Source: Burhinus oedicnemus (taxonomy: Eukaryota; Chordata; Aves; Charadriiformes; Burhinidae). From it: a stretch of DNA of 64,000 nt. Where the stretch lies: NCBI GenBank assembly GCA_008921705.1, contig VFFE01007622.1, positions 1,098,577-1,162,576 on the forward strand. The letters run 5' to 3'. Shown in pieces: positions 12,644 through 26,570 of this stretch. How positions within the stretch are numbered: position 1 is the first letter of the stretch; each line of letters starts with the position of its first letter. Position numbers and translations under genes: made by a program. The notes beneath the pieces were generated by a model. That model worked only from the letters and a program-made list of their open reading frames with translations, was not told where the DNA came from and searched no databases.

Positions 12644-15600
12644 TTAACTAGCTCCCAATTTCAAATTTCGCACAGTAGGTAAAATATCATCCAGGTTACT
12701 GATCTCTGAAACAAAGAAGAGCAAAATGAAACAATAAGGCGTATGTACCTAGAACATCTTCAAGTTCAGGCAAAATTCTAACTTAAATGTTAGAAATACA
12801 GCTAGTGAATAAAATAAACTCCTCAAACCTTTTAATGCTTTTGGAAAAAACTCAGTTTATTTTATCTTAGGAGTAATATGATTGAATAGATGCAACAGAA
12901 ACTGTTTTGGTCACTTCCTGAGGAAAGATGGAAAGGAGTGAGGCAAAAGTTAGCACCTTCCCTCACATCCTCCTTGTCTTCTAGCACACCAGGAGTAAAC
13001 AAGACACGTGTTAGCTATCTAGAGTTTTAGGAGGACGCGTTGGAATGAAGATAATTACAACTGTTGCAATTATTACTCACCTAGAAGACAAAGCAAATCT
13101 TGAATGAGAGCTTGAAATGGTGGAAAGAAGCACTCATGTTCTTCTAGCTTATTGATTATACTGAAATATGCAAGTAAGACTGTCAGATTAAAGGTGCAAG
13201 GGCATTTTAAGTTCGTCTCCTTGGCTGTTTTGCCATACTATGTCATGACTTTCTGAATACACTGCTACCTAGTAGTATTTAAAACCATCTACACCAAAAA
13301 TGTGTCCTCAAGTTCTGAAACCTGCAGCCAACAAGTGTTAGCTGCCAAAAAACGATCTCTAATTTGACAATTTATGGCCTATATACATTCTTCCTTTCCT
13401 CCTTACATGGCACCAGGTAATTTTTGGACGGGAACATTAGTCTGTGTATGCTAAATATACTGCCTGGGGGTGGCTGATATAACTGCCTCAGAGGTGGAGC
13501 AGGGAATGTTCTATAAGCAGCTATTCTCTAGTTAAAACTGTGAGGAGTGCAGAAAGGTTGGAGTTAGTATTGTTAACTTGGCGTGTGCCAGACTTGCTGC
13601 CTGCTGCAATTAATTTTTTAGTATGTTTGCAGAGCCCATGCTGAATTCAAGCTCTTACAGTCTGCCACCACGTATATGTATGTTCTCACCTGTTGAAGAT
13701 AGAACAAGATTTGCCCAGTTCCCAAAATATTTGTAGGCAGCTTGAGGCATACATTCTCTTAGCAACTAATACACTTCAGTATTACAGCTGAAACCTTGCA
13801 ACACTTTCTCCACCCCACCCACATGCAGTATTTGCATTGTCTCCTTATGAAATACACATCCTTAATAAGCTTATTTGATCACCTTCTCCATGTAAACCAA
13901 CACGGCGTTTTGGAACCTTCTGGCCTTAATTTTTCTCTTTGCTAGCTTTATCCTTTAAAGTATTCAAGATCTGTTTCATGTAGGATAGTAGCAACTCCTT
14001 TGCTGTCACAGCGCACTGACTTTGTAAGAAATTATTAAAGTTTCTTTCAGTATCAGTTTTAACCAGTTCTCTCAATTACTAAATTTGGTATTTGAAGAAT
14101 GGTCACCAATGGAACAGCCCCACATACCTGTGGATGTCTTGGGTCCCCAGAAGCTGCTGTACCTGCTCAGTCACGTTCTCATTAATTATGTCACACAGTT
14201 TCCCAACAGTATCCACTACCACAGTGGGTGGAGCTGAACTGTCTATGGAAAAACAAACACTTCATCTTTCTTATAACAGTAATAACAGAAAAGTATTTTA
14301 GGCACAATCCAGTTCTTGCAGGTGCCCAAATTTTATTTGGTTTTCACATGTCTAGGCGTACAAGTTCCATCATTTGCAGAAAACCTATGGTCAGAAATGA
14401 ACTAATATTAGCTAGGAATGGTGAATCTCTCACTAATCCTTTAGCGGCAGAAGAACTTGTCAGAGCTGTGTATTTTCACAGCAGAGACGGTACTAAAGTG
14501 CACCCTACAATGCCAGTGGAAATCAGCCAACTGACATTATATAGAGAGGGACGTTACTCATTAGGTTCCTGTAACACAGCAGAAGCACAGTATAGGGGCT
14601 AGGCCAACAAGGAACCTGCTCAATAAATACTTTGTTAACAACCAGAACTTGTTTTGGTACCTGCTTTGACTGCTGTGACTGAAGGCAACATGCTCCTTAT
14701 CCTTTTCTCCCTCAGTTTCAGAAGAACTAGACTTGGAGAAGCATCCTCTGAGCTCCACTGGTTTGTAATTATTAGGGAGACATGAGGCTTCCTCATCTCC
14801 CATGCTGGCTGCAGGCAGGAAGGCTGCTTCCCTCCTCCAGTGAGGCTCAGAAGACCTTAGTAGTCCAGAAGCCTTGCTCTCGGGCTGTACACCCTACAGC
14901 ATAGCCAAACCTTTAAACCCAAGAAGTTCTCCAGAAGTACAAACCAGAGGAGAATGGATCCTGGGAAGTAACTACATATGCCTCTGAGTACTGGCACTTA
15001 GTTTTTGACATTCAACAACTTTTTTTTTTTTTTAATTTAGCAGTGTGAGATGGAATTTTCTGAGGACTGGACATAATTACACTTGAATGAATTACTGAGT
15101 AGAAATCTACATTAGAGGTTGAGTTATTTCTTCTTAAACTTGTTATCTTTCAAGTAGAGAATGAAAGATGGTCAAGAAGAATTATGAAGTAAGCTCACAG
15201 GAAACAAAACTTTGTGGAAAAATAAAATTTAAAAATTCATCTGTTATTCCTTTCTTCTGCCTCCCTGGTATTCCTCAGCAACTGCAAAAGGCTTACAAAT
15301 AATGGGGGTTTGCTATTTAAACTCCCAATCGACAGCAACCTATTTTTATCTTCCCACTGAAGAATATAGCTAGTTTACTCATTTCTCAGCAGCTCAGCAA
15401 ATATTCTATGAAGAGATCAGCCTTTTGCTTGTGGTCGTCTTCCTGTGAAATGGGGTCTGAACAAATGCTAGGTGGTAAGTCTTTACCTAGTTCCAGGAGC
15501 TCATGGAGATTTCTCATAGCGTTGGTCATTTCCCCAAGCTTTGTGTAAACCTCATTCATTCGTGGATAAACGCCATTCAGAGAATTCACGTCAAACAGCT

Positions 15601-18600
15601 TCTGGAAGTGAGAGACTATTGCAAACAGGGTTGGTAAGGATGGTGTCTGGCTGTTCTGTAGCAAGCAGAAAGAATAACTCATCAACATTATTGCTTAACA
15701 AAGCAAGGATTCTTTTAAACCATGAAACACTCTTAAAACTAATCTATGAAGAAAAACGGGTGTAACTTCCCTTATTAAATCACAGCTTTTCAAATATTCT
15801 TAAATCTGAAGACATATTTTAAAGAGAGTTTTCGGACACAAATATCCAGCAAACCAGAAATACTCTTTTGAAAGCTTTCTTCTCTGTTGCTTAGTAAGTA
15901 AGTTCATGTATTCTCAATGCTGACTGCGAAACAGACAGAACAGGGTAATACCCGAGACTACAGGGCAATGCAAATTCATTGTTGGTCAAGTGACTTTGAT
16001 TAAAGCAGTTGTCCCCAAGGTGAATTTATCCATTATGCTAAAATAGTCTTTGACTATTGAAGGTATTCAAACAGCAACTTCTTAAACCCTGCAAGGCTTT
16101 CAAATGTGCAAATCTAATCACCGCGTGAAAAATGCATTTAAGAATTCCACAGTAACTTGTGATTATAAACCCCTGGTAAGAATTACCTTTTCCTTATTTT
16201 CTATTTCTTCCAAAATTGCATCTACTGTGAACTGGAGGTCTTCAACTCGTATAGATTCTCTGTTATCCTGTGGATCTACAGTGTGCCAGGGCACCAATTC
16301 CAGAGACAGTTTTCTCAAGGACCTATGCAAATCCTTTTAAAAGAAGGGAGGAGACACAACTTATTTTAATAACTTTTTAAAGTTGTTTTTGCTATAGAAA
16401 TGGGCAGATTTTCTGTTTCTCATATGCAAAAACATTCCGGTACTGCAGACATTAAGGTTTTAGTTTTCACAGAATATAAGCACAGTATTTTGCTTACATT
16501 CTTTGATGTAAAAAGAACACTGATAGTATAAAAATTGAAGTACTCCATATATTATAGTTTCAGTGAAATAAGACGTGTAGGTCACAGAGAGTTTGGTTTT
16601 AAACAAAACTATTTCAATTGTATTTAGATCAAAAAAGTTACTGTTCGGGCAAGACAAAAGGAAGAAAGAGAATGCATCACCATTAATGTGTGAAGTACAA
16701 AGGCTCCAAAGCTTAAGTGTCTTCTTAGGGACTCGGCCACTGAACAAAAACATTTAGACAATATAGACAGAGCAATACCTCTGGCCTGTAAGAACACAGC
16801 ACGTTTTTCACCCTACTGTGTTTTAAAATAGTATATAAATGCACAGAAGAATTATTGTTACAATGTAACACCAAGTCAGGCAATAACAAAAGCTACACAC
16901 AGAAAAAAACCCTACATATAGGGAGGGACTGAGGAGTGGTCAGCAGATTAAAGGAGTATAAAGCCAAGTACAATAATGTGTTACCTTTAGGGCCGTTAGC
17001 TGATCTGCCCACATTTCTATAGTAAGCGGAAGGTGCTCAAATCCACATTCCTGTCCATTCTCTTTGATATAATTTTGCACTGGTCCTTTACTGCGCCTGT
17101 ATATTAACGGAGGAGCTCTTGGACTTCGCAAAATAGAATCAATATGGGACAACACCTTCAACGCCAAATAACAAATGTTACTGCTCAACTGTGTATGACA
17201 TTTTATAATAAAATCTATCTGCACCACAGTCATGACTGTCTAAACATTAACGCATAAATAGCTCCAATAAGTTACTATCAATGAATTTTACAGATGCATT
17301 CAATAGATTCAAAGATTTAAAAATATACTAGCTAGAAGATATGTAGAAGTAATGCAAATATACTTCCCTTTGAGGGATATTTAATATTTAGCCACTTGAG
17401 GCATTGTTACTTCCACACTTACATTTTGCTAAGTTTTATTACATTTACCTTTTTTTTTTTTTTATTCAAAGAAAAATAAAAGCCACTATCTCCTCAGGCA
17501 TGTTTAAAACCATAACGTAAGGATCTGTTTTGCCTGAGACCTTAAACAAATCCCCTGTCCTGAAAAGACTTCAGCTAAATAATTGATCCGATGTTTGCTA
17601 GCCTAGTCTCTGCTTCCTTGCTATATTTTCAGGTAGTTTACACTTATGATAGAACAATTAAGAACAAGCCTATGTTAACTGCCAAATCCAGAACATTATG
17701 AATCTTGTGTAGAGGACTTCATATGAATTCTTAAGATTTGAAATAGTATGCTTCAGTTTACATAGTTAAACAAAACTCATGTGTTATATTTCATTGTAAC
17801 AGTGCTAGATACACCGAGTACAGATAAAATTTGCGTACCTGTAAGTATTGCTGGCAAACTGCCTGCAACTGATCTACTCCTGCAATACTCTCAGGTTCTT
17901 TCTTTTCTTCTATTCTTTCTCCGGTACTACTCCCCGAAGATCTACAGGCCAAATACATACAGGGGGTTACACAAGTAGCTTTAGAAGGAGGTACTACTTT
18001 CAACTTGATTAAAGAACCAGGTATGTAGCACATCGACTTACACCTACAAAGTAAAATCTCCATTTTGTGATGCCTGCCAATAGAATTCCATCAAACTGAA
18101 CTAGCTGAAGAATATAATACCTAATGTAAATATCATTAATTCATCTCAAGTCTCCAGGGTGAGGTTATTCCAGACTGCGTGCTAATTTAGAAGGGACACC
18201 ACCAGATGTACAGTTGTTCTGTTACCAGAGGTTCTATTACGGCTGAAGACTTAAAATGCAGAATTTTACTCAAAAGGGTCAAATTCCATGCTCAGTCTTC
18301 ATCTGCTTCTGCTTGAACATCTTTCCTGGCTTGCTATATATAGCTCGCTACCCTTCTTCTCAAATCTAAGATGGCTTTCTCTAAAACTACCATCTAAATC
18401 ATACCCACTGCATGACAGAAAAGACCATTTAGTATACACGATGTAAAATGAAGAATGGAACATTTTTAAAGTTTAAGTGATGTCTTTTTCAGGCTATAAA
18501 ATATTTAGGCATTCAGTATACACATGCACAAATGATTAAGGGAAATTACAGATAAAAACACTTTGTCAATACTGGATTTCTATTACCTTCAATTTATTTT

Positions 18601-21600
18601 CTTAGCAATGTTTCAGAAAAAAAACGAAGTCAATTTCTAGGAATAATACAGACATAACTTCAGTAGCTGCAACATTTTGCCAGCTCATACTTTCTCATTC
18701 ATAATCCATAATGTAACCAGTAGCTGCCTTTATAGCTCACGGAAGCAGCAAACAACACAGTTTGGTCCTGTCCGTATTGCCTGCAATAGCACTCAAATCA
18801 AATCCCGAAAGACAAAATGAAATAAAAAAGACACACAGCTGTGCCCCCATTTGGAGACTGTGCCTTCACTTCAGAGATTCACAGGGTGTTTTCGGAGATA
18901 CAGTAGCATTTGCTGCCTATAACCAGGCTCCCAGGAACAGTGATAATGTACATGCTTTATAAGCTGCTATCTACATTACAGGCTGCAGAGTGTCTCTGCC
19001 TTAAGAAGTTCAGAGGGTACATGAAAATTACTCAAGAAATATACTTACTGGATAGTTTTCTGTAAAGTTTTCTCTAGTTTCTTCACTTGGTGCTTGTACA
19101 GTTTTAATTCCTGTGCAGTTGGTCTGTTAGAAAGAAAAAGTACCATATTATATGTCTTGCCTTTGAAGGTATCTATAAAACTCAGCCAAGCAAAAGAGTA
19201 AGAAAGCTTGGCCAGTGCCGCAACATCATTCTGGAAATGAAATTCTGCAACATTTCTACGTGGCAACAGCAATAAACAGCAAAATAACCATTAGCAGTTG
19301 TTGTTATTAACAGCGTAGGGAGGGAAGGTTGACTGTTGCTGCCGTATCTTATTTTGATGAATAGCTTTTAAAGGCAGAATTCATACTACGCTTTTACAAT
19401 GGCTGGTGCTTTCGGTTTCTTTCTTTGTAAAGCAAAGTCTACTGCAGTGCCCTTAAAAAGGATGATATTTATCCTTTCTCACCTTATTTCCAAATCTTTC
19501 TTGAGATTTATATTTTCAAGCAAAAGCTGTTCATTCCTGGCTTTTGTTTCAATAAGTTGTTTCTGGAAAGACTGCAACATAAACTGTGTTATTTCTTTTA
19601 CTTTACTTGTTCCATCATCAACAAGCTTGAACACTTTAAAGTACGTATGTGTTAAGAAGGTTTCCCACTTGCCTACACAGCAAGACAGCGTGGATGAGGA
19701 ATTAGTCAACTAAGATCAAGAGGCTGCTGCATTAGACCACAGGTGGAGAACCTGGGATTACAGAGGTCTATTCAGTCCTCAGCAAAGACAACTCACAACA
19801 CAGTAACAAATCTTTGTATAAAGACATCAAACCCTGCCCAGAGAGGTTACAAATTAAGACGACATAAGAACAAGGGATAGAAATGAAACACATATGTTTC
19901 TATGTGGCTCTTGAAGGGTTACCATTTAGAGATCTGCAGTGACTTATTCTTAGCAATTCCATACCGTGAGCAGTGCTCTATAATTAGGAGTAGCATCTAG
20001 ATTTAAGAATTCTTCCTTGCTTTTTACTTCCCTCTGTACCTGGTCTTCATCTTTTTTGTATTGCCTATTGGGAAAAATAAATTCTTTCAGCCTACTGTAA
20101 TTCAATTACCTCAAAGATCTAAGTTGGCTTAGTTAGCAGTTATGTATGATAGTAACATTTCCATAAACTGCAAAGTAAAAAGAAGAGAAATTCTGCTCCA
20201 AGATCCACTGCTCTTCTCTATTATTTCTGGGAAGCTGTTTGATATACTAATTAAGTGCACTTCTTCCTCAAGAGAAATTCCAGTAAAGCAAATCCCATTT
20301 CAGTTCTCAAGATAATAATCTCAAATTATAGGAATGTCTCAGGTATCTGCTTGTTGCTTTGTACCATGTAGGCACCACGATACAGCTGAAAAGCTGGTAT
20401 TCCTTTTGTTTAGGGAAATCAGTTGACTGAGCACTACTAACGCAGTAATTCTCCTGCCTGTGAACCATGGCAAAAGAGGAAGAAAAAAAAAACCAACCAG
20501 AAAAAAGAAAGAATTATAGCTCAAGTGTCTAAATACCCCCAACTTCCCGGCTGTCCTGGCCTCCTAACTGACAGCTGTTTCCCAGATGAATCCAAACTTC
20601 CACAACCATTACCATCCTTTGCTGTTTCTTACATGCTAATGACAGCTGGAATACAGAATATTTACCTTTAGAAGATTTAGAACAATAAGGAGTAAGAAAA
20701 TTTTGAACAGTAGGGCCATAAGTCATTAGAAGAGACCTACCTTAGCTCCTTTTTCATTTGACTAATTTGAGATTCATAATAATCAATTAGACAAAGGAAC
20801 CTGAAGAAAGGAAAAATGTTATTTTGAATTTCAGGTATTCTCAAAAAAGATATGCCTGAAAGATACTGTGACCACCCCATAGGAACAGGCCAGAACTATA
20901 CTGCACTTCAGAAGTGACTGCATTGCATCGAATAGCGGGTTCTCTCTCACATCAAACAAACACAGTCAGCTTTCCAAAACAGAAAAGCAGAGACATTAAA
21001 TCTGTACTAGACTAAAAGTTGCAGAATTATTCAAGAGGACACAAAAGGTAAATCCTCCTGACAGCCTCCTCATCTTGTGACTATGTTTACTCAGCAATCT
21101 CAACAGTGTGGCACAGCCCTGAGTGCTGGGGCTCAGCCACCATTGCAGGAGGTAGAGAGCACATGTCCCACATAGCCCGAGAACATCCACCTCCAACGAA
21201 ACTGTTTTCAAAGTGGTTGCAAAAAACAGAGCCACAAAAAACTGAACAGCTGAGAAACTGCCTTTCCTCTTGAGCACTCTAAGATTGTCTCTTTAGGAGA
21301 GATGAGAGAGCACAGGGCACCAAAATTAGTGATCCTTGCTCTCACACAGTGAGGGCAGGAGAAAAGCGCTGCGCACACACAATCCCTCTTAAATGTTTCC
21401 CAGGTAAAGGTTACTAGACATGCCTGGAAAACCAGGCAACATCAGCACAATACAGTGATGGCTACCTGAGGCCTAAGAATTGGGAAATCTCTGATTATAG
21501 CAGAACTATGGAGATCTTACTGCAAGAGACATAGGCTTGGACTACTTTCTCAGAATTCTCACTGAAGTACCTAGGAAGCCTTACAGCAAGCCCACAGTCA

Positions 21601-23916
21601 GCAGTTGCAAAGACCAGTTGCACTTCAGAAGTGACTGTGAACTGGGCAGGTTTTTTTCGGGGGTGTTCGTTGTTTTAATTTACATTTTAAAATGTTAGAA
21701 CCCCAGGATGAGATCACTCTAGCAGATACTGCAGTTCCAGAGTAGAGTGAATCATTCCCTTCTCTTTGCTGACACCTAGCGTATACAGGGGCTGATAATT
21801 TTTTAACTGTCTGCCATAGATTTACCCAGCTCACATTCATTACAGAAGAAAAAATTACTGCATTGATATATGTCTACAAGAACTCATATTTCAGCTCGCG
21901 CTCCTAAGGTCTCCAGCTTTTTTTTTTTTTTTTCATATAAATATGGAGAACAGTTAGTCACTTTAAAATCCGTTTCTTCATTTAATGTTACAGGTCATTC
22001 ACCAACACAAGAAAATTGCTTACTGCTGATCTAGAAGGGACTTGGGAGCTCTTTTGCAAAACTGACAGAACATTTTGTTTTGAGCGGAAACACGCCGTTG
22101 CTCTTCCATCCCAACTTTGCACAGCTCTTTCTGCAAACGGGCAATAATCTCTTCCTGTTCTTGCAGCTTTTCCTGCTGCTGTTGATATTTTGCCTGTGAA
22201 GAGATAATTGGGAGCATTATGAAATTATTCTAACACACAAGCTGGAGACTGTACTGTACATGCCCAAGTAGGCACCTGGTCCCAAGGAAGCTCAGTATTT
22301 GGGTTTCAGCCATACTGAAGAGGCAGTGGAAGAAGGATACAGGTATTTTTCTAAGTTATCGCTAGAAAATTCTGTATGGATTGAAAAATCCTGGTTACAA
22401 ATAGTGTACTAACTCTATGACTCATGTTTATTTTGATCAATTTAAATATTTTTAGAGCTTTTAAAACAAGTCAAAAGTTTGAATCCTCAGACAGCATTAT
22501 CTGAATTACCTGTGAAACCTGTTGATCTTTTTGAAGTTCTTTGACTTGATTCTGTTGCTGGCAAACTTTAGCTATTGTCTCATCTTCCAGCTGACAAATT
22601 TTGGACTTAATGCTTTTCACCACATTTTCCAAATCATTAGCCCGTTGTTCTTGTCGAGATGCCCGACCTCGTTCCTGTCGTATCTCATCTCTGAAAGAAA
22701 ATAAAAATAAAACCTTGATTTAAATTGAACACATTTCACTAAAGACAGTGAAGGAAGCATAGGCCTGAAAAACATTATCTGATGACCCTCAATAATAGCC
22801 TGTGGCAGCAGGTACGGGAAATATGCTGGTATGGGAAGCAGCAGCAGATGAAATAACAGAAGAGCTCAAAAGGAACTAGCCAACATTCCTGCATATTGGA
22901 CAAAAATCTCAGGAAAAAGTTCTTAGGCCTCAGATGTGACAAGAGCTCCACCTGGCACGAGATGGACACTAATAATACTTTTGCTTTGCATTAGCAAGTA
23001 AATTCCTTTCACTGTGTCTTACCTAAGACCACGATTAGTCTCCATAAGCCCCTGCATCATTTTCTGCTGTCGGTCGGTGTCTTCCACCAGCGTTTTTAAT
23101 GCAAGTCTTATTCCTACAGAAGATTGACTGTCTAAGACAATCATATCTGGAGATACAAATAATAAGCAAAGTCATAATGAAAGACTTTTAATAGCTGAAG
23201 ATCACATCTTGGCTACCATTTGGAAGTGACGGCTTCATAGATGCCTTATGAACTTACGCTTACTATTTCCAGATACAAAAACTTGTAAAATTAGCATTTC
23301 CTTACCCGATATATTTCTGCAGCTTTCGGGGGCAGCAAGACTCACCGGTTTCAACCCATGACGCATTAATAGCTTGTTTAGGTTTTCCCACTCTGCCTTC
23401 TCCTGCTGCAGTGGGGAGAAGGGGAAGAAGAGACAGAAACCTGAGTCCCCAAGATCAGCTCAGGGTCTCCTCTCCTTCCTGTTGTGCCAGCAGCGGAGGA
23501 CACCAAATGACCCCAAACAAAAACAAACCAACCCCGAACTCCCAAGAAGCCCCAGCTACTACAGGCGGGCGTGTGAGACTTTCCAATAGGATCTGCTAAA
23601 AATACTGGGGAAAAATGTACTTAATATACAGAGTACTCGGGTTTCCTGATCACTATTAGAAGGAGAAATATGCACAATGAATAAAATTTACCTTTTTAAA
23701 AACCCCAGGCAACCAGCCCTCAGGTAACCCCAATGCACCGGGGGGGCGGTGGGCCTGCACCCCCTGCCCCAGCCCCGAGAGAAGCCCTCAGAGAATGCGG
23801 GTGTCTGCTTTGGGCGTTTATTGTTTGGGATTTTTTTCCTTTTCCTTTTTGTCCTGTTTTTTAACCACCAAGCAGTAAGAACAGCCACCTCAGGTCCACC
23901 ACGGTACCTCCGTCAT
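12644..23916 (-). CDS. CEP70: Centrosomal protein of 70 kDa
   Basis: CEP70 is a coiled-coil centrosomal protein that binds gamma-tubulin, organises microtubules and supports cilium formation. Sixteen coding exons on the minus strand, in gene order: 23908-23916, 23306-23405, 23023-23146, 22510-22690, 22024-22193, 20741-20800, 19965-20064, 19483-19571, 19049-19123, 17839-17941, 16985-17155, 16187-16333, 15487-15655, 14128-14242, 13081-13160, 12644-12705. All phases agree and the sum is 1755 nt, 584 residues, close to the roughly 600 residues of mammalian CEP70. Recognisable blocks are [17 protein letters not shown] near the N-terminus, Gln/Lys/Glu-rich coiled coil in the middle (exons 22510-19049), [15 protein letters not shown], and [11 protein letters not shown]...[12 protein letters not shown] near the C-terminus. 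The first coding exon has only ATG ACG GAG before its donor. Reading MTE into QEKAEWE matches the mammalian start. Introns contain only AT-rich DNA and homopolymer T/A runs. Confidence 0.94.
23908..23916 (-). other. CEP70: Nine-base first coding piece of CEP70
   Basis: On the minus strand ATG ACG GAG is followed at once by the donor GTACCG. Joined to the acceptor before 23405 it gives M-T-E-Q-E-K-A-E-W, in register with the mammalian N-terminus. The 5' untranslated part extends rightwards into the CpG island. The acceptor next to it has two nearby AG options (exon start 23405 or 23402), which would change the protein by one Gln. Confidence 0.7.
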
Positions 23917-24217
23917 GGCGAGGGACGCCCGCTCCCGGACCGCCGGCGAAGGGGCAGGCCGGGCCCCGCGCCGCCGCCCGTAGGCGGCCACCGGGACGCA
24001 GAGGAGTAAAGGGGTCGGTTACCGGGACGCGGTAGCCTCAGCAGGTCCCGGGCGGCGGCAAGGGAACAACCCCGTACGGGGCTGCCCGCGGCGGGAAAGC
24101 GCGGAGCCGGCCGGGAGGGCGGCGGGCCGGGGCGGGGAACTAAGGGCCCGCCCGCCGCCGGTGGTGGTGAGGGGAGGGGGAGGGAGGTGGGCGGCCGCCG
24201 GGCGGCGCTGAGCGCCC

Positions 24218-24229
24218 GCCGCCATTTTG
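24218..24229 (+). promoter_or_regulatory. YY1-type motif
   Basis: GCCGCCATTTTG is a very good match to the YY1 consensus, which in TATA-less CpG-island promoters commonly sits at or just downstream of the transcription start. It lies about 38 bases before the presumed FAIM exon 1 donor, so it may mark the FAIM start site. This is a motif match only. Confidence 0.5.
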
Positions 24230-24267
24230 AGGCGCGGGAAACGGAGGGGGTGGAGAGTCCCGCGGAG
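24225..24267 (+). other. FAIM: Presumed non-coding first exon of FAIM (3' edge)
   Basis: A good splice donor (CGCGGAG followed by GTAGGAGC) ends at 24267 inside the CpG island. FAIM coding begins only at 26527 or 27253, so a non-coding first exon is expected here. The left edge is a guess based on the YY1 motif. Confidence 0.35.
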
Positions 24268-26512
24268 GTAGGAGCGGGGCCGGGAGCGGCGGGGCTGGGC
24301 CGGGCTCGGCTGGTCTCTCCTCAGGCACTGCGGCCGTCGGATGGGGAGGCAAGCGCCTGGGAGCTGCCCTCCCTCACCGCGGCTCCTTCCCGCCCGGGCT
24401 GAGGGAGCGTCTCCTTGGGCTCCTTGGAGACCGCCTGGCAGCTGGAGGAGGTGGAGGAGCAGGCGGAGGCGGAGGGAGCCATTCTGCCTGTTGCCGGGGG
24501 CGCGGCCCGGAGGAGGGGTGGGAGGTGCCGGGAAACCTGCCTGTGGGCCGGTGGGGCGCTGCGGCTGGAGGCTGAGGCGAGGGCGGCCCCGAGAGGAGCT
24601 GCATCCTCTCCGTGGGTGCGGAGGATTCAGGGCAGTCAGCAATAAGCTGTTTGAGGAGGGGTTTGAAAAGGTGGTTGTCAGGACTTAATTTCAAGAAAAG
24701 CTCTGTACTGGCAATAGACGTGGGTGGTGGGGAGAAGTTTGCTGTCTCTGGAGTTGGCGTACGTCCTAGCGTGCCATCCCCCCGCTGTCTGCCAGCAGGC
24801 AGGGATTAGGTGGATGCAGAGCGGTAATCCCATCCTAGCTTTCAAAACAAGTCCTTATGCATAAAGAAGTAAATCTCATTTTGGGCTGCTGACTTGATTC
24901 AACAGAAGAGGCAGTGACACGAGAGGGTCGGCGGTTAGCACAAACGCGTTCCCTTTGGATTGGGGCCAGCGAGCGGATGTCTGAGGGCGAGCGGCTCCGG
25001 TCGTGTCGTGTCCCGCTCTCCCTTCGGACTCTGGTGGTATCGACTGTCCTTCAGAAAACATAAAGCTGGCCTAGAGTTTGGGTTCAGGTTTGATTTAAAA
25101 AAAAAAAAAAGTATTACCACATTACCATGATTTTTTTAAAAAAAAAAAAAAAAGGAAATTGTGTCTTCTGGGATGTTTCCTAACCCTTTCAGCATTGATC
25201 CAACATTATCTGCTAAAATTCATGCAGCAGGGTTGCATGCTGCCGGGGGTGATGTGGTCTCTGTGGGTAGGCTGTAGACATGCTCCAGGTGCCATCTCTT
25301 CTGGCATTTCTTTTTGTGCCCAAGGCCACTTCTTGTGTCGATTACCTGGCGGGAACACCCGTGGGTCTGTCCTGAGGCCCCGGCGACCTCTCCTTTGGCA
25401 GGCAGGGGAAGGGGGAAGCGGGAAATGCAGGGAAATACACTCACCTGACTTCCATCGTGTGCCAGGGGAGTCACAGAAATCAACCTGTAACTTTAGGAAC
25501 AACCAAAAGAACCTCCTTGGCCTTTATTTGGTGGCGTAGACTGCTCACTACTGTGAGAATTAAATCCTTACATCCTTAAAACGGTTTCACTGTTTTTAAA
25601 ACTTATTCTTCCATTTATGAACAGAAATGTGTGTAATTACTGACAAAACCACGGACAGTAATACAGCAGTGTACTTGAGTGCGTCTTAAAATAGAAGCTT
25701 AAGTCAGAGTGAAGGAGGTTTAATTTTTAAATACACAATCCTCTGTTATGCTGAGAGAGACCCTAGAGCTTATAACTTGTACTTTTCAGTGAAAAATGAA
25801 TTAAAAGTACACTTATCAAAAACTCACTTATTTGCACTTACTTAAATTACGCTTATTGATATGCACAGACTAGTGCAGGTCAAAAATTTACGTAAATTAA
25901 TCTGTTTACTGAAAATGATAAGTTAAAAATATCAGCGGTGTTGTAAAACACAGTCATGATCTACAAACGTGCTAAGTAAGAAGCAAGTGATTTCTTTGTG
26001 GTTCATGTAGACTTTGACTGAATTGCCAGGTCAAATTACTAATGCAATTGTTGAAAACTACTACAGTGGTTTAGAAAAATTAGTAGGTTAAAATTGTTGC
26101 CTGTGCTGTTTCAGTTTCCCTGAGGTGGCAACAGTCCCCCATCTGTTATGGTTTGTGACTGAGATGGGCGGCTCTGGATTTGGTTCCTGCTTTGGTCAAG
26201 TTGTCCATTTCTAAGCTTTTGCTCACAAGTTAGGCAGACCATTTTTCCGTCGAATAACTAACACATTTATGATGTGCTAATAAAGTTAGGATAAATTGCA
26301 CTTCTTGTAAAAGAATACTTATATTTGCTTTTCTGTCTAAGAGGAAAAATTATGTTTGTATTTCATCATATATACGGCAGTGCATGAGAGTTCATGCCAC
26401 TTTTAAACTGTCCTTATCTTAAATGGAGAAAACGAGGAAAATTTAGGCCTCAACACTTCTCTATTCTGCTATTCTGCTTTTCTTTTTTTCTTGCTGCTAA
26501 TTGGATTAAAAG
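24268..26512 (+). other. First intron of FAIM
   Basis: G+C-rich at its left end (to about 24800), then AT-rich with A runs near 25098-25153. The open frame at 25159-25539 has no splice context or family resemblance. I see no gene or repeat family here. Confidence 0.5.
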
Positions 26513-26570
26513 CTGTTTTGGTTACTATGGCATCCCGTGAGGAGATTACTGTCTATGAAGATGAAGTAAG
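26513..26570 (+). other. FAIM: FAIM-L-type small alternative exon
   Basis: After a T-rich stretch with TGC motifs and an AG at 26511-26512, a 58-base segment holds an ATG (26527) encoding MASREEITVYEDEV and part of an Arg codon, then a donor at 26571 (AG followed by GTAAAA). It is in phase with the next exon and gives ...EDEVRSRYSYLEKMTDLV. The mammalian neuronal long form FAIM-L likewise begins M-A-S, has an acidic E-D-[DE]-E stretch, then Y-S-LEK before the short-form Met. The exon's left edge is inferred. Whether it is used is unknown. Confidence 0.65.

Larger units (their letters stand above)
23917..24660. promoter_or_regulatory. CpG-island bidirectional promoter between CEP70 and FAIM
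   Basis: A very G+C- and CpG-rich stretch separates the CEP70 start codon (minus strand, 23916) from the presumed FAIM first exon (plus strand). The flanks are AT-rich. Head-to-head arrangement over a few hundred bases with one CpG island is the usual form of a shared divergent promoter. No TATA box stands out. The long open frames within it in several frames are a by-product of G+C content. Confidence 0.7.

Noticed and set aside
24019..24642. Minus-strand open frame of 207 codons at the CEP70/FAIM promoter
   Set aside because: Low-complexity Pro/Arg/Gly-rich product of a CpG island, with no family resemblance. It lies in the promoter or 5' UTR.
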